From the NCBI GenBank assembly GCA_026989275.1, contig JALSJQ010000009.1:186001-250000 (forward strand): DNA of 64,000 nt, read 5' to 3'. The translations under genes were made by a program, and so were the position numbers. Position 1 is the stretch's first letter. Each line of letters begins with the position of its first letter. This stretch comes from Albidovulum sp. Lineage in GTDB: Bacteria; Pseudomonadota; Alphaproteobacteria; Rhodobacterales; Rhodobacteraceae. Shown piece after piece: positions 25,351 through 37,491 of the stretch. The notes under the pieces were generated by a model. The model made no database searches. It saw only the letters and a list, made by a program, of their open reading frames with translations, and was not told where the DNA came from.

Positions 25351-25938
25351 ATGAAGACCATCCAGAAGGACGCTTCGCCCGGCCCGACGCGACGCGACGC
25401 TTTCCGCATGCTGGCAGCGCTCGGCGTGGCCAGCATCCCGGCCGCGCCCGTCTATGCCAGGGCCTTCGGCTTCCTGCGCGGTGCCGGCGACTATCGCCGC
25501 CTGAAGATGTATTCCCAACGCACCGGCGAGCATCTCGACATCATCTACTGGATCGACGGCGAATACATCCCCGAGGCCATCGCCGAGATCAACTACTTCA
25601 TGCGCGACTGGCGCGAGAACGCCGTCCAGAAGATGGATCCGCGCAATTTCGACAATCTCGCCGCCGTCCACAACCTGCTCGACACCTCCGAGCCCTACCT
25701 GCTGCTGTCGGGCTATCGCACGCCCCGCACCAACGCGCTGTTGCGCCGTCGTTCGCGGGGCGTGGCGAAGAAATCCTACCACATTCCCGGCATGGCCGCG
25801 GACATCACCCTCAAATCGCGTTCGATCTACCAGATCCGCGCCGCGGCACTCGCCTGCAAGGGCGGCGGGGTAGGCCTCTATCGCCGCTCCAACTTCATCC
25901 ACATGGATTGCGGCCCGATCCGCACCTGGCGCCGCTGA
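25351..25938 (+). CDS. YcbK/DUF882-family peptidase M15-like protein
   Basis: Exported protein of 195 residues. The N-terminus carries a Tat-like signal (RRDAFRMLAALGVASIPAA, about residues 14-36). The rest is a DUF882/peptidase M15A domain with LLSGYRTPRTNALL, the SYHIPGMAADITL segment and the end FIHMDCGPIRTW, including the His and Asp residues that bind zinc in this fold. Such proteins are thought to trim peptidoglycan. The upstream frame is open, but this ATG begins the signal peptide. Confidence 0.85.
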   Translation: MKTIQKDASPGPTRRDAFRMLAALGVASIPAAPVYARAFGFLRGAGDYRRLKMYSQRTGEHLDIIYWIDGEYIPEAIAEINYFMRDWRENAVQKMDPRNFDNLAAVHNLLDTSEPYLLLSGYRTPRTNALLRRRSRGVAKKSYHIPGMAADITLKSRSIYQIRAAALACKGGGVGLYRRSNFIHMDCGPIRTWRR

Positions 25939-25991
25939 TCGCGGCGGCCTTCCCGCCGCACCTCCGGCGAAACGAGAACACGAACACGGAC

Positions 25992-26015
25992 AAGGGGCGC
26001 CCGCTGGCGCCCCTT
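25992..26015. terminator. Bidirectional terminator between ycbK-like gene and proA
   Basis: Stem of ten base pairs AAGGGGCGCC / GGCGCCCCTT with a CGCT loop, between two convergent genes. On the plus strand it is followed by T-rich DNA containing two TTCCTTTCG units; on the minus strand by TTGTCCGTGTTCG. Confidence 0.6.
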
Positions 26016-26050
26016 CGTTCCTTTCGTTCCTTTCGTCCCGCAGCCCGCCC

Positions 26051-27346
26051 TCAGGCCGGGCGAATGGTGCCGTCGCCGATCACGACATACTTGTAGCTGG
26101 TGAGCTGCTCGGCCCCCACCGGTCCGCGGGCATGGAGCTTGCCGGTGGCGATGCCGATCTCGGCACCCATGCCGAACTCGCCCCCGTCGGCGAACTGGGT
26201 CGAGGCGTTCTGCATCAGGATGGCGCTGTCGAGATCGCGGAAGAAGCGCCCGGCCGTCTCCTCGTTCTCGGTGATGATGGCGTCGGTATGGCCGGATCCA
26301 TAGCGGCGGATATGCGCGATCGCCCCTTCGACCCCGTCCACCACCTTCGCCGCGATGATCATGTCGAGAAACTCGCGGCCGAAATCGTCGGGCCGGGCCG
26401 GCACCGTGCCTGCAATCGCCTGCAGCGTCTCGTCTGCCCGCACCTCGACCCCCGCATCGAGCAGCGCGCGGACGATCTCCGCACCGAGCCCCTCCGCCAC
26501 TTCCCGGTCGATGAGCACGCACTCGGCCGCGCCGCAGATCCCCGGCCGCCGAGTCTTGGCATTGAGCACGACCCGCACCGCCTTGTCGGGGTCGGCTTCC
26601 CGATCGACATAGACGTGGCAGATCCCTTCGAGATGGGCGAAGACCGGCACCCGCGCCTCGCGCTGCACGAGACCGACAAGCCCCTTGCCGCCGCGGGGCA
26701 CGATCACGTCGATGAACTCGGTCATCCGCAGCATTTCGGTCACCGCCGCCCGGTCGCGGGTCGGCACGAGCTGGATCGCCGCCTCGGGCAGACCGGCCGC
26801 CCGCAGCCCCTCGACCAAGGCGGCATGGATGGATCGGGAGGAATGGAAGCTTTCCGAACCGCCGCGCAGGATGACGGCATTGCCCGACTTCAGCGCCAGC
26901 GCCCCGGCATCGGCGGTGACATTGGGCCGGCTCTCGTAGATCACCCCGATGACGCCGATCGGGGTGCGGACGCGCCGGATCCTCAGCCCCGAGGGCCGCT
27001 CCCACTCGGCCATGACCTCGCCCACCGGATCCTTCTGGCCCGCAATCGCCTCGAGCCCGGCCGCCATGGCGTCAATGCGTTTCGGATCGAGGGCGAGCCG
27101 GTCCATCATCGCCGCGCTCAGCCCCTTCTCGCGACCGTATTCGAGATCCCGTGCATTGGCGGCGAGGATCTCCGCCTCGCGCGCGCGCATGGTGCGGGCG
27201 GCCGTGACGAGCGCCTCGTCCTTGCGCCTCGCCGAAGTGGTGGCGAGAACGGCCGCCGCCTCGCGGGCCTTCCGCCCGATCTCGTGCATCATGGCCGGAA
27301 TGTCGCTTCCCGCCGTTCCGGCACCTGCGGTGGTCTCCTGGTCCAT
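26051..27346 (-). CDS. proA: Glutamate-5-semialdehyde dehydrogenase ProA
   Basis: Proline biosynthesis enzyme of 431 residues that reduces glutamyl-5-phosphate to the semialdehyde with NADPH. The catalytic cysteine lies in [32 protein letters not shown] and [15 protein letters not shown] are typical of ProA. Last gene of the ribosomal protein-Obg-proBA operon. The chosen ATG has GGAG 6 bases upstream; a further ATG 7 codons earlier and a TTG 14 codons earlier are in frame. Confidence 0.93.
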   Translation of the reverse strand: MDQETTAGAGTAGSDIPAMMHEIGRKAREAAAVLATTSARRKDEALVTAARTMRAREAEILAANARDLEYGREKGLSAAMMDRLALDPKRIDAMAAGLEAIAGQKDPVGEVMAEWERPSGLRIRRVRTPIGVIGVIYESRPNVTADAGALALKSGNAVILRGGSESFHSSRSIHAALVEGLRAAGLPEAAIQLVPTRDRAAVTEMLRMTEFIDVIVPRGGKGLVGLVQREARVPVFAHLEGICHVYVDREADPDKAVRVVLNAKTRRPGICGAAECVLIDREVAEGLGAEIVRALLDAGVEVRADETLQAIAGTVPARPDDFGREFLDMIIAAKVVDGVEGAIAHIRRYGSGHTDAIITENEETAGRFFRDLDSAILMQNASTQFADGGEFGMGAEIGIATGKLHARGPVGAEQLTSYKYVVIGDGTIRPA

Positions 27347-27413
27347 CTGCCGCTCCATCCCCTGCATCGGCCCGCCACGACCGGACAAGCCTCCCCTTCA
27401 CGGGGTCATCCCC

Positions 27414-29635
<2,222 letters not shown>

Positions 29636-29664
29636 TCACCTTTCCGCTCCGGCCGGGGCGGGCC

Positions 29665-30282
29665 TCAGCCGGAGGCTCTCGTATCCATCTGCCTGATATA
29701 GGTCCAGGTCGGCACCGATGCACCCCGGGCAACCGACCAGGCCTCCGCTTCGCCGAGATAGTCGAAACCGGCATTGACCAGCACCCGGGCCGAGGCCGGG
29801 TTGTCCTGGAAGACCGCGGCGAAGAGGGTGCGGCTCCCGTGCGGATCGGCTGCCACCAACCCCTTCAGCGCCTCCGAGGCGAAACCCGACTTCCAGAAGG
29901 CCGGGCCGATCCAGAAGCGAACCTCGGACTGGGCCTCGTCGAGCCGCAGCAGCGAGATCAGGCCGAGAAATTCCGAAAGGCCCGCCGCCGAACCGTCGAT
30001 CGCCCAGAAATCCTCGTCACGACCGGGGGCGCGCGCCCGGGCGATCAGCGCCTCGGCCGCTCCCGGCGGGAAGGGATGGGGAATCGAGGTCGTCATCTCG
30101 GCCACGCGCCGATCGGACGCATAGAGCGCAAGCAGCCCCGCATCCGAATCGCGCAAGGGCCTGAGCACGAGCCGCTCGGTGCGGATCACCGGCTGATCCG
30201 CCGCTCGCTCCACCACCGGGGCCCGAGGGCGTGCCGCAGAGCGCGCCGCCGCCCGCTCGATCCGCGTCGTTCCGTCTTCCAT
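29665..30282 (-). CDS. GNAT-family N-acetyltransferase, RimJ-like
   Basis: Protein of 205 residues with an Acetyltransf_3-type GNAT fold: IRTERLVLRPLRDSDAGLL near residue 35, then VRFWIGPAFWKSGFASEAL and NPASARVLVNAGFDYLG, the acetyl-CoA-binding and C-terminal motifs. Its location between rpmA and obg is common in alphaproteobacteria; the substrate is not known, perhaps a ribosomal or other protein N-terminus. The ATG at 30282 has a very strong GGGAGGAAG site. Confidence 0.85.
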   Translation of the reverse strand: MEDGTTRIERAAARSAARPRAPVVERAADQPVIRTERLVLRPLRDSDAGLLALYASDRRVAEMTTSIPHPFPPGAAEALIARARAPGRDEDFWAIDGSAAGLSEFLGLISLLRLDEAQSEVRFWIGPAFWKSGFASEALKGLVAADPHGSRTLFAAVFQDNPASARVLVNAGFDYLGEAEAWSVARGASVPTWTYIRQMDTRASG

Positions 30283-30420
30283 GCGCTTCCTCCCATGCAT
30301 GGAGCCTCCGCCCACCGTCGCCATCATGCCATGGTGATGGGGGCATGCGAGGTCACGTCCGGTAAAGAAAAGGGGACCGGCCGGAAGCCGATCCCCCGCA
30401 AGACGTTTGAGGCAATCGGC

Positions 30421-30690
30421 TTACTCGGCCGCCTCCGCCACCGGCATGACCGACACGAAGGTCCGGCCCTTGAAGCCCTTCCGGAAGACGACCTTGCCTT
30501 CGGTCATGGCGAAGATGGTGTGATCCTTGCCCATGCCGACACCCTCGCCCGGCCACCAGCGCGTGCCGCGCTGACGGATGATGATGTTGCCCGGAATGAC
30601 GAATTCGCCACCGAACTTCTTGACGCCGAGGCGCCGACCGGCCGAGTCGCGGCCGTTGCGGGACGAACCGCCTGCCTTCTTGTGTGCCAT
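30421..30690 (-). CDS. rpmA: 50S ribosomal protein L27
   Basis: L27 of 89 residues with the conserved start [15 protein letters not shown] and the [15 protein letters not shown] segment. The N-terminal arm reaches the peptidyl transferase centre. Lies 20 bases after rplU. Confidence 0.97.
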   Translation of the reverse strand: MAHKKAGGSSRNGRDSAGRRLGVKKFGGEFVIPGNIIIRQRGTRWWPGEGVGMGKDHTIFAMTEGKVVFRKGFKGRTFVSVMPVAEAAE

Positions 30691-30710
30691 TGTTCCCTAC
30701 TCCTCAGCTC

Positions 30711-31436
30711 TCAGCTTTCCGACCCGGCTTCGGCAGCCAGCTTCCGGGCCTGCTCGATCCAGCCCTCGCGCTCGATCCGGCCCTTGAAGGAAAGCCTCTC
30801 ATCCATATAGGCAACCTCTTCCGGCGTCCAAGCGGCGATCTGGTCGAAATGGTAGATGCCGTTCTCGTTCAGAAGCTGCTCGAGCTTGGGACCAACCCCG
30901 GAAATCCTCTTGAGATCGTCCGCCTTGCCACCGCGCGGCGCATCGAGAAGGTTCGCCGGCTTCCGCCCCGGCACATCGGCCGTACCGGCGGCGGGCTTGT
31001 CGGCGCTCTTCTTCGTGGCGGCCTTCCCTGCCGCCGGCTTCTTCGCCGGCGTCGCCTGCCGCGCAGCCAGACGGCGCGCCTCGCGGGCCCCGAGCGCGGG
31101 CTTGGCGTCAGCCCTGTCGGCCCCCTCGGCCAGCACCTCGAGGATCCGCACCAGCGTCAGCTGCTGACGGTGCCCCCTGGTGCGCTTCGAGGAATGCTTG
31201 CGGCGGCGGCGCACGAAGTGGATCACCTTCTCGCCCTTGATCTGATCGATCACCTCGGCGATCACCCCGGCCCCGTCCACGAACGGCGTGCCGACCACGG
31301 CCTCGTTTCCGCCGAGCATCAGCACCTCGGTGAACTTGACCCTGTCGCCGGGCTCGGCCGCGAGCTTCTCCACCCGAAGCACGTCGCCCGGGCTGACCTT
31401 GTATTGCTTGCCACCGGTCTTCAGAACCGCGAACAT
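30711..31436 (-). CDS. rplU: 50S ribosomal protein L21 with helix-hairpin-helix tail
   Basis: Protein of 241 residues. The first 104 residues are a normal L21 ([29 protein letters not shown]). An Ala/Lys-rich linker follows, and then from about residue 175 a helix-hairpin-helix-like domain, [17 protein letters not shown] ... [13 protein letters not shown]. This tail, more than doubling the protein, is known in alphaproteobacterial L21 and may contact rRNA or other proteins. The start is at MFAVLK; upstream frame extensions lack L21 similarity. AGGAAAGG precedes the ATG. Confidence 0.93.
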   Translation of the reverse strand: MFAVLKTGGKQYKVSPGDVLRVEKLAAEPGDRVKFTEVLMLGGNEAVVGTPFVDGAGVIAEVIDQIKGEKVIHFVRRRRKHSSKRTRGHRQQLTLVRILEVLAEGADRADAKPALGAREARRLAARQATPAKKPAAGKAATKKSADKPAAGTADVPGRKPANLLDAPRGGKADDLKRISGVGPKLEQLLNENGIYHFDQIAAWTPEEVAYMDERLSFKGRIEREGWIEQARKLAAEAGSES

Positions 31437-31568
31437 TGCAGCTGCCTTTCCTCGTTGCCGCGTCCTTCGGCCCCCGACCACCCGGCCGGGCGTTGCAGCC
31501 CCGGACAGCGCGCCCCTTCGGGCGTCATGAAACACGAACCGCCGGGAATCTCCCGGCAGCAGGGCTGC

Positions 31569-31597
31569 TGTATCCTGTGACACGCGGCATTTGTCAA
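31569..31597 (-). promoter_or_regulatory. Promoter of the rplU-rpmA-GNAT-obg-proBA operon
   Basis: On the minus strand a perfect TTGACA (31592-31597) and GATACA (31569-31574) are separated by 17 bases. The leader to rplU would be about 125 bases. Confidence 0.65.
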
Positions 31598-31734
31598 GCG
31601 GGTGTTCCCTCGAGAATGCATGCCGCGACCGACCCCGGACCCATTGCCATTGCCTGCCCCGCCCGATGCGCCTATCGATGATCCGGTTCCGGTCAGGTCA
31701 GGGCCGGGCGGAGCGGATCGACGGAGGAGGAACA

Positions 31735-33711
31735 TTGACGCAACGGAAACGGACGAGGGGCACAGCACCGATCGCGAACGCCCCACGGCGTCCGAAGGAG
31801 ATGCTGGAAGCGGCCGCGGCGGCGGCCAGGGCCGGGGATCCCGGCGAGGCGATCCGGCTCTATCGCGCCGTTCTGGCGCGCCTGCCGCGCCACGCGGGCG
31901 CCCGCAAGGCGCTGAGGCGGCTCGAGCGGCGCGCCACCCCCGACATGCAGGACGAGATCGACCGGGCGGTGGCGCTCACGGGCGCCGGACGACTGGCCGA
32001 GGCCCGCCCGATCGTCGAGCGGCTCCTGCGCAAGGCGCCGGGCGAGGCCGGGCTCCACAACCTTCACGGAATCGTCCTGACCGGGCTCGGAGAGGCCGAG
32101 GCCGGCCGCGCCGCCTTCCGCACCGCGCTCGCGCTCGCACCCGACATGCCGGAAGCGCTGGCCAATCTCGGCGCCGCCGAGCTCGCCCTCGGCCGTCCCG
32201 AAGCCGCCCGCGCCATGCTCGAGAAGGCCGTCACCCTCAACCCGCGCGATGCCCGGGCCTGGAACAACCTGGCCCAGGCCCGCGCCGCGACCGGCGATCC
32301 CGAGGCCGGCCTCGAAGCCGCCGATCGCGCCCTGACGCTCGCGCCGGACTACGCCAACGCCATGAACACCAGGGCCTCGATCCTGCGCGCCCTCGGCGAG
32401 GGGCTGCCGGCCATCCGCCTGCTCGAGAAGGCCCATGCCCTGGCACCGGGAGATTGTGATGTTCTCGTCAATCTCGGCCAGACCCATGCCGACATCGCCA
32501 TGACGGAAGAAGCGGTGCGGTGGCTCGAGAAGGCCCTGCCCTTCCGCCCGCAGGATGCCGAGCTTCATCATGCGCTGGGCGTGAACTACGGTCATCTCGC
32601 CCGGCTCGAGGAAGGCCGCGCCCTGATGGAGAAGGCCATCGCCCTCGACCCCGGCAAGCCCGAATATCATCGCGACTGGGGACAGATCACCCGCCTCGCC
32701 CCCGACGACCCGCGGGTCCGCGCCTGGCAGGAGCGCTTCGAAGCGCCCGACGCCGGCGAGGACGAGATCGTCCATCTCGGCTTCGCCCTCGCCAAGGTCT
32801 GGCGCGAGGCCGGGCAGCCGGAAGAGGAGTTCGCCGCCCTTGCCCGCGCCAATGCCGCGCGCCGGCGGCAGATCGACCATTCGAGCGCCGATCTTGCCGC
32901 CCGTTTCGCCCGTATCCGGGAAATCGTCACCCCCGACTGGATCGCGCGGATGACGCGGGCGGACGAAGGGGAAGGGCTCGTCTTCGTGGTCGGGCTCAAC
33001 CGCTCGGGCACCACCCTCGTCGAAACGATGCTGAGCAATCATCCGGCCGTCTTCGGCGCCGGCGAGCAGAGCCATATCGACAGCCACGCCGTCCGCGCCC
33101 TCGGGAAGATGGCCGACTGGACGCGGGAAGACGCCGAAGCCTTCGCCCGCTCCTATCTCGATCTCATCGCCTATGTCAGCCGCGGCTGGCGGGGCATCGT
33201 GATCGACAAGCTGCCGGCCAACTTCGCCTGGACGGGCCTCATCCACGCACTTTTCCCCAGGGCCCGGATCATCCACATGCAGCGCGACCCGCGCGATGTG
33301 GCCCTGTCGAACTGGCGGGCCTACTTCAGCGCCGACGCCCATCCCTGGGCCTACGACCTCGCCGAATTCCCCGAATTCCTCGCCGCCTATCGCGCCCATA
33401 TGGACCATTGGCGCAGGCACCTGCCGGGAGTGATCGAGGACGTCCGGTACGAAGATCTCGTGACCGACCCCGCCCCGGTGATGAAGCGGCTCCTCTCGCG
33501 GCTCGGTCTGCCCTGGGACGACGCGGTGCTCTCGCCCGAAGGCTCCCGCCGCGCGGTGCAGACCGCCTCCTTCACCCAGATCCGCCAGAAGATCCATGCG
33601 CGCTCGGTCGGCGGCTGGAAGCGGTATCGCGCCCATCTCGCCCCGCTCCTCGAGGGACTCGCCGAAAGAGGTCTCCTGCCCGAAGATCCGGACGACGGGG
33701 CGGCTCCGTAG
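31735..33711 (+). CDS. TPR-repeat sulfotransferase family protein
   Basis: Cytoplasmic protein of 658 residues. Residues about 25-350 hold tandem TPR-type helices with repeated Ala-rich units (EALANLGAAELALGRPEAA, ARAWNNLAQARAATGDPEA). The C-terminal part is a sulfotransferase domain with the PAPS-binding loop VGLNRSGTTLVETMLSNHP and the downstream HMQRDPRDVALSNW motif. Architecture is common in alphaproteobacteria; the acceptor is unknown. I chose a TTG start because GGAGGAGGAACA lies immediately before it; in-frame ATGs upstream have no such site. It starts within the divergent promoter region of rplU. Confidence 0.85.
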   Translation: MTQRKRTRGTAPIANAPRRPKEMLEAAAAAARAGDPGEAIRLYRAVLARLPRHAGARKALRRLERRATPDMQDEIDRAVALTGAGRLAEARPIVERLLRKAPGEAGLHNLHGIVLTGLGEAEAGRAAFRTALALAPDMPEALANLGAAELALGRPEAARAMLEKAVTLNPRDARAWNNLAQARAATGDPEAGLEAADRALTLAPDYANAMNTRASILRALGEGLPAIRLLEKAHALAPGDCDVLVNLGQTHADIAMTEEAVRWLEKALPFRPQDAELHHALGVNYGHLARLEEGRALMEKAIALDPGKPEYHRDWGQITRLAPDDPRVRAWQERFEAPDAGEDEIVHLGFALAKVWREAGQPEEEFAALARANAARRRQIDHSSADLAARFARIREIVTPDWIARMTRADEGEGLVFVVGLNRSGTTLVETMLSNHPAVFGAGEQSHIDSHAVRALGKMADWTREDAEAFARSYLDLIAYVSRGWRGIVIDKLPANFAWTGLIHALFPRARIIHMQRDPRDVALSNWRAYFSADAHPWAYDLAEFPEFLAAYRAHMDHWRRHLPGVIEDVRYEDLVTDPAPVMKRLLSRLGLPWDDAVLSPEGSRRAVQTASFTQIRQKIHARSVGGWKRYRAHLAPLLEGLAERGLLPEDPDDGAAP

Positions 33712-33725
33712 CACCGGCCGCGGAT

Positions 33726-33754
33726 TTGACGCCCCCTTTCCCGCCTTCTAAACC
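33726..33754 (+). promoter_or_regulatory. Candidate promoter of the ATPase-metA genes
   Basis: TTGACG (33726-33731) and TAAACC (33749-33754) are 17 bases apart, about 50 bases before the ATPase ATG. A CCCTTC / GAAGGG hairpin at 33753-33769 lies in the leader. No SAM-type riboswitch is recognisable. Confidence 0.45.
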
Positions 33755-33802
33755 CTTCCCGGAGAAGGGCACCGGAGACGACCGGCGAAGAAGGAGGCGC
33801 GG

Positions 33803-34681
33803 ATGCTCTACGACAGCGGCGAGGCCTGGCTGAACGCCCCCCGCAAGCGGGTGCTGCTCTTCGGGATGTCCGGGCTCGGCAAGACCCATCTCGCCTCGAT
33901 GCTGCGGCGCGGCGGCGACTGGTTCCACTACTCGGTCGATTACCGCATCGGCACGCGCTACATGGGCGAATACATCGTCGACAACTTCAAGCGCGAGGCG
34001 ATGCGCACCCCCTTCCTTGCCGATCTCCTGCGCTCCGACTCGATCTATATCGCCTCCAACATCACCTTCGACAATCTCGCCCCGCTTTCCTCCTATCTCG
34101 GCAAGCCCGGCGATCCCGCGAAGGGCGGGCTGCCCTTCGACGAATACATGCGCCGGCAGGAGCAGCATCGCGAGGGCGAGATCGGCGCGCTGCGCGATAC
34201 CGTCTATTTCATCCGCCGCGCCAAGGAGATCTACGACTACGATCACTTCGTGTGCGACACCGGCGGCTCGATCTGCGAGGTCATCGACCCCTTCGACCCG
34301 GCCGACCCGCTGATGGGCCTGCTCGCGGCCCATCACCTGCCGGTCTGGATCCGCAGTGGAGAGGACCATGTGGAGGAGCTCATCCGCCGCTTCCGCCAGG
34401 CGCCGAAGCCGATGTATTACGAACCGGCCTTCCTGAAGCGGCTCTGGCAGGACTATCTCGCCGGGAAGGGCGTGCGCGCCGAGGAGGTCGATCCCGACGA
34501 TTTCGCCGTCTGGGCCTATGTCCGCGCCATGGCCCACCGCCAGCCGCGCTACGAGGCCATGGCCCGCAACTGGGGCGTGACGATCGAGGCCGACGAGGCC
34601 GCCCGCATCGACACGCCCGAGGAGTTCGACCGGCTCATCGCCCTTGCCATCGACCGCAGAAGCGCCGAAAAGCCCGGCTGA
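33803..34681 (+). CDS. P-loop ATPase upstream of metA
   Basis: Protein of 292 residues with a Walker A GMSGLGKT (about residues 21-28) and kinase-like segments; HFVCDTGGSICEV may supply a Walker B-type acid. No signal or membrane helix. Proteins of this kind recur as a single uncharacterised ATPase in alphaproteobacteria, here 67 bases before metA on the same strand. Reaction unknown. The start has AGGAGG 6 bases upstream. Confidence 0.75.
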   Translation: MLYDSGEAWLNAPRKRVLLFGMSGLGKTHLASMLRRGGDWFHYSVDYRIGTRYMGEYIVDNFKREAMRTPFLADLLRSDSIYIASNITFDNLAPLSSYLGKPGDPAKGGLPFDEYMRRQEQHREGEIGALRDTVYFIRRAKEIYDYDHFVCDTGGSICEVIDPFDPADPLMGLLAAHHLPVWIRSGEDHVEELIRRFRQAPKPMYYEPAFLKRLWQDYLAGKGVRAEEVDPDDFAVWAYVRAMAHRQPRYEAMARNWGVTIEADEAARIDTPEEFDRLIALAIDRRSAEKPG

Positions 34682-34748
34682 GACGCCGCGCGGCCGCAGC
34701 GCCCGCCCTTGATGTCGAACCACGTCCACCATCCCGGGAACGCACCCC

Positions 34749-35675
34749 ATGCCGATCAAGCTGCCGACATCGCTGCCCGCCTATCACGTCCTCGAACGCG
34801 AGGGGGTGATGGTGATGGACGAGGAGGTGGCCATCCGCCAGGACATCCGGCCGCTCAGGATCATCCTGCTCAACCTGATGCCGAAGAAGATCCAGACCGA
34901 GACCCAGTTCGCACGGCTCGTCGGAGCGACGCCGCTCCAGATCGAGTTTCACCTGATGCGGATGACCGAGCACCGCTCCCGGAACACCCCGGCCGACCAT
35001 CTCGCCGCCTTCTACCGCACCTTCCGCGAAGTGAAGGAAAGCGGCGAGAAGTTCGACGGACTCATCATCACCGGCGCCCCGATCGAGCATCTGCCCTTCG
35101 AGGAAGTGACCTACTGGGACGAGCTGACGGAGATCTTCGACTGGAGCCAGAGCCATGTGCATTCGACCTTCGGCGTGTGCTGGGGCGGCATGGCCATGGC
35201 CTGGCATTTCCACGGCCTGCCGAAATATCTGCTCGAGGAAAAGGCCTTCGGCTGCTTCCGCCACAAGGTGCTGGCGCCGGCCTCGCCCTATCTCCGGGGA
35301 TTCTCGGATGACATCGTCGTGCCCGTCAGCCGCTGGACCGAGGTGCGCCAGCGCGACATCGACCGCATCCCCGCCCTCGAGACGCTGATCCGTTCGGACG
35401 AGACCGGCCCCTGCCTCGTCGAGGACAGGGCGCATCGGGCGCTCTACACCTTCAATCATTTCGAATACGACAGCACCACCCTCAAGGAGGAATACGAGCG
35501 CGATCTGGCCGTCGGCAAGCCGATCGCCCTGCCGGTCAACTACTTTCCAGAGGACGATCCGCGCCGCCCGCCGCTCAACCGCTGGCGCTCCCATGCCCAT
35601 CTCCTCTACGGAAACTGGATCAACCAGATCTACCAGACCACCCCCTACGACATCGGCCGCATCGGCCACGATTGA
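34749..35675 (+). CDS. metAA: Homoserine O-acyltransferase MetA family, predicted acetyl-CoA specific
   Basis: First committed enzyme of methionine synthesis, 308 residues. The catalytic cysteine is C144 in [10 protein letters not shown], and the His/Glu pair is in [11 protein letters not shown]. Residue 113 in TGAPIEHLP is Glu. In the MetA family Glu at this place favours acetyl-CoA and Gly favours succinyl-CoA, so acetylation is predicted here. Length equals the family norm. The ribosome binding site is weak. Expression probably follows the upstream ATPase gene. Confidence 0.92.
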   Translation: MPIKLPTSLPAYHVLEREGVMVMDEEVAIRQDIRPLRIILLNLMPKKIQTETQFARLVGATPLQIEFHLMRMTEHRSRNTPADHLAAFYRTFREVKESGEKFDGLIITGAPIEHLPFEEVTYWDELTEIFDWSQSHVHSTFGVCWGGMAMAWHFHGLPKYLLEEKAFGCFRHKVLAPASPYLRGFSDDIVVPVSRWTEVRQRDIDRIPALETLIRSDETGPCLVEDRAHRALYTFNHFEYDSTTLKEEYERDLAVGKPIALPVNYFPEDDPRRPPLNRWRSHAHLLYGNWINQIYQTTPYDIGRIGHD

Positions 35676-36098
35676 GCGGGCGGTTTCCGGGCCCGGCATG
35701 TGGACGCGGCATGCGGACAGGGCCGGGCGATGCCCGCACCGGCCGAGGGTCATCCGCTCCGGGAAACGCCGCCACCGCCGAACGAGGAAGGAACCTTCTC
35801 GGCGGACGGCGCAGAGCCACGGAACAGAGCCGCCCTCCGAGCGCGGAACGCGCCCTCCCGGCCCCACCGTGCGCGCGGCCCGATCGGCGTTTTCGCTCTC
35901 GAAGCGGCGAGCCGCGCCCCGAGCGGGTGCCCTGTGCCTGCCGGAGAACGGCCCCGAGGGGCGGTGACTCAGATGCCCTCACGGGCCGCAAGCGCGAGAA
36001 AGCGCGGCGCTCTCATGTCACGGACCGGCAATCGCGTCCCGGCAGAGGACCGGCAAGGGACGAAACGCCCCTCGGCTGCCGGAAGACCGGGACCCGCC
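35676..36098. other. Spacer of 423 bases, nothing recognised
   Basis: Between the convergent metA and msrB genes. The open frames here are low-complexity Arg/Gly/Pro sequences without family resemblance. No clear terminator with T-run was found. Confidence 0.5.
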
Positions 36099-36533
36099 TC
36101 ATTCTTCCCTGTCGCCTGCCTCGCCGCTTTCAGGGTGGAATTCGAGGGCCACGCCGTTGATGCAATAGCGCAGGCCGGTGGGCGGCGGGCCATCGGGAAA
36201 GACATGGCCGAGATGGGCACCGCACCGGGCGCAATGCACCTCCGTTCGCGGCATGAGAAAGAACCGCCGGTCGATGCGGGTGCCGACGGCTTCGGGCGTC
36301 GCCGGCCGAGTGAAGGAAGGCCAGCCGGTGCCCGAATCGAACTTGTCGGCCTTCGCGAAGAGCGGTGCGCCGCAACACACGCAATGAAAGACGCCGGGGC
36401 CGGGGGGGAAGGCGTCATGACTGAAAGGCGGTTCGGTCCCCTCTTCCTGGGTCACGTGCCAGGCAAGATCGGACAGCCGGGCCCGCAATGCGCCGGCTGC
36501 GGACCTTCCCGATCCGGAAGGCGGTTTCGTCAT
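36099..36533 (-). CDS. msrB: Peptide methionine-R-sulfoxide reductase MsrB
   Basis: Repair enzyme of 144 residues that reduces methionine-R-sulfoxide. Zinc-binding pairs are CVCC and CARC; the SGTGWPSFT substrate motif and the active-site cysteine in [10 protein letters not shown] are intact. No signal peptide at the chosen ATG, so cytoplasmic. The frame is open upstream for 48 codons without family similarity. Confidence 0.93.
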   Translation of the reverse strand: MTKPPSGSGRSAAGALRARLSDLAWHVTQEEGTEPPFSHDAFPPGPGVFHCVCCGAPLFAKADKFDSGTGWPSFTRPATPEAVGTRIDRRFFLMPRTEVHCARCGAHLGHVFPDGPPPTGLRYCINGVALEFHPESGEAGDREE

Positions 36534-36666
36534 GGCTTCATTCCCTCTACCCTTGCCGTGCCGGAAACCGGCCGCCGCCCCGCTGCCGCCGGAAACGCCG
36601 CCGGCGGGCGCCGCTCGAGCCACCGAACCGCCCTCCCCCGGCCGCTGATACGGGAGCCGTCCTCTC

Positions 36667-37491
36667 ATGTCATACACGATCCACCTCCTCGACGGAACGT
36701 CCCCCTCTCCCCGGCTCGCCGCCGCCCTCGCCTTCCGCAGCCGCCATTTCCGGGGCCGGGCCGACCCGGATGCCGACCGCGACCGGCACGACCCCCATTG
36801 GCACCATCTCGTCGTGGAAGACGAGAACGGCGCGATTCGCGGCTATGCCCGTCTCGGCCATCATGCCCCCGAGGACCTCGCCGCCCTGAGCTACGCCGCC
36901 CGCTTCTTCGCCATCGAGACGGTGGCCCCCGCCGCCCCCCTGTTCGAGATCGGACGCGTCGTCGTTGAGGGGAACGACCTCTGGGCACGACAAACCCTCA
37001 TCCGGCTGCTCTTCGCGGCGATCGTGAAGCTGGCCGAGGAGACGGGCGCGGCCCGGCTGTGGGGCTGCGTCTCCCTCCCCCGCCCACTGCCGCCGCTGCC
37101 GGCGAGCCTGCCGCGGCCGTTGCCGCTTCTTGTCGGCCCCGGCCCCGCGCCGGGGCGCATGGCACGGCTCTGGGCGGCGGTGCCGGCCGCCCCCCCCGCC
37201 GAGAGGGCCGGCGCGTCGCCCGGCCTGCCGCTTCTTGCGGCCTATCTTGCCGCCGGCGCCGCGCTCGCCCCCGCAATCGTCGCCGACCCCGACCTCGGCA
37301 ACTGGGTCGCCCTCGCCTGTCTCGATCGCACCGCGCCGCCCACGCCGCCGCTCCGCCGGTTGCAGCGCCTCGCAACCACCTTCACCATCCGCCGCGACGG
37401 CCGAACAACCCGCCCCCTGCCCGGCGGGTCTTGCACCTGCCGCCCCGGCATGCATGGAAGACGGGAAACGTACACGAGGACGGACGCATGA
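36667..37491 (+). CDS. OlsB-like GNAT acyltransferase
   Basis: Protein of 274 residues resembling hemolysin-like OlsB acyltransferases, which use acyl-ACP to acylate ornithine. Indicators: RSRHF near residue 24, [32 protein letters not shown], then a long insertion rich in Pro and Ala, [25 protein letters not shown] and VALACLD. The fit is by pattern only; other autoinducer-synthase-like GNAT proteins are possible. No OlsA homologue is next to it. Its stop overlaps the recJ start (ATGA). The C-terminal 40 residues are unusual and basic. Confidence 0.6.
   Translation: MSYTIHLLDGTSPSPRLAAALAFRSRHFRGRADPDADRDRHDPHWHHLVVEDENGAIRGYARLGHHAPEDLAALSYAARFFAIETVAPAAPLFEIGRVVVEGNDLWARQTLIRLLFAAIVKLAEETGAARLWGCVSLPRPLPPLPASLPRPLPLLVGPGPAPGRMARLWAAVPAAPPAERAGASPGLPLLAAYLAAGAALAPAIVADPDLGNWVALACLDRTAPPTPPLRRLQRLATTFTIRRDGRTTRPLPGGSCTCRPGMHGRRETYTRTDA

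Noticed and set aside
27347-27388. Earlier TTG start for proA
   Set aside because: The AGG-rich sequence is too close to the TTG, while an ATG 14 codons later has properly spaced GGAG.
33712-34748. SAM-type riboswitch before metA
   Set aside because: The leader has only a small CCCTTC/GAAGGG hairpin and lacks the conserved pseudoknot sequences expected for SAM-II.
35620-35991. Minus-strand frame after metA
   Set aside because: Arg/Gly/Pro-rich shadow in a high-GC spacer that also overlaps the end of metA.
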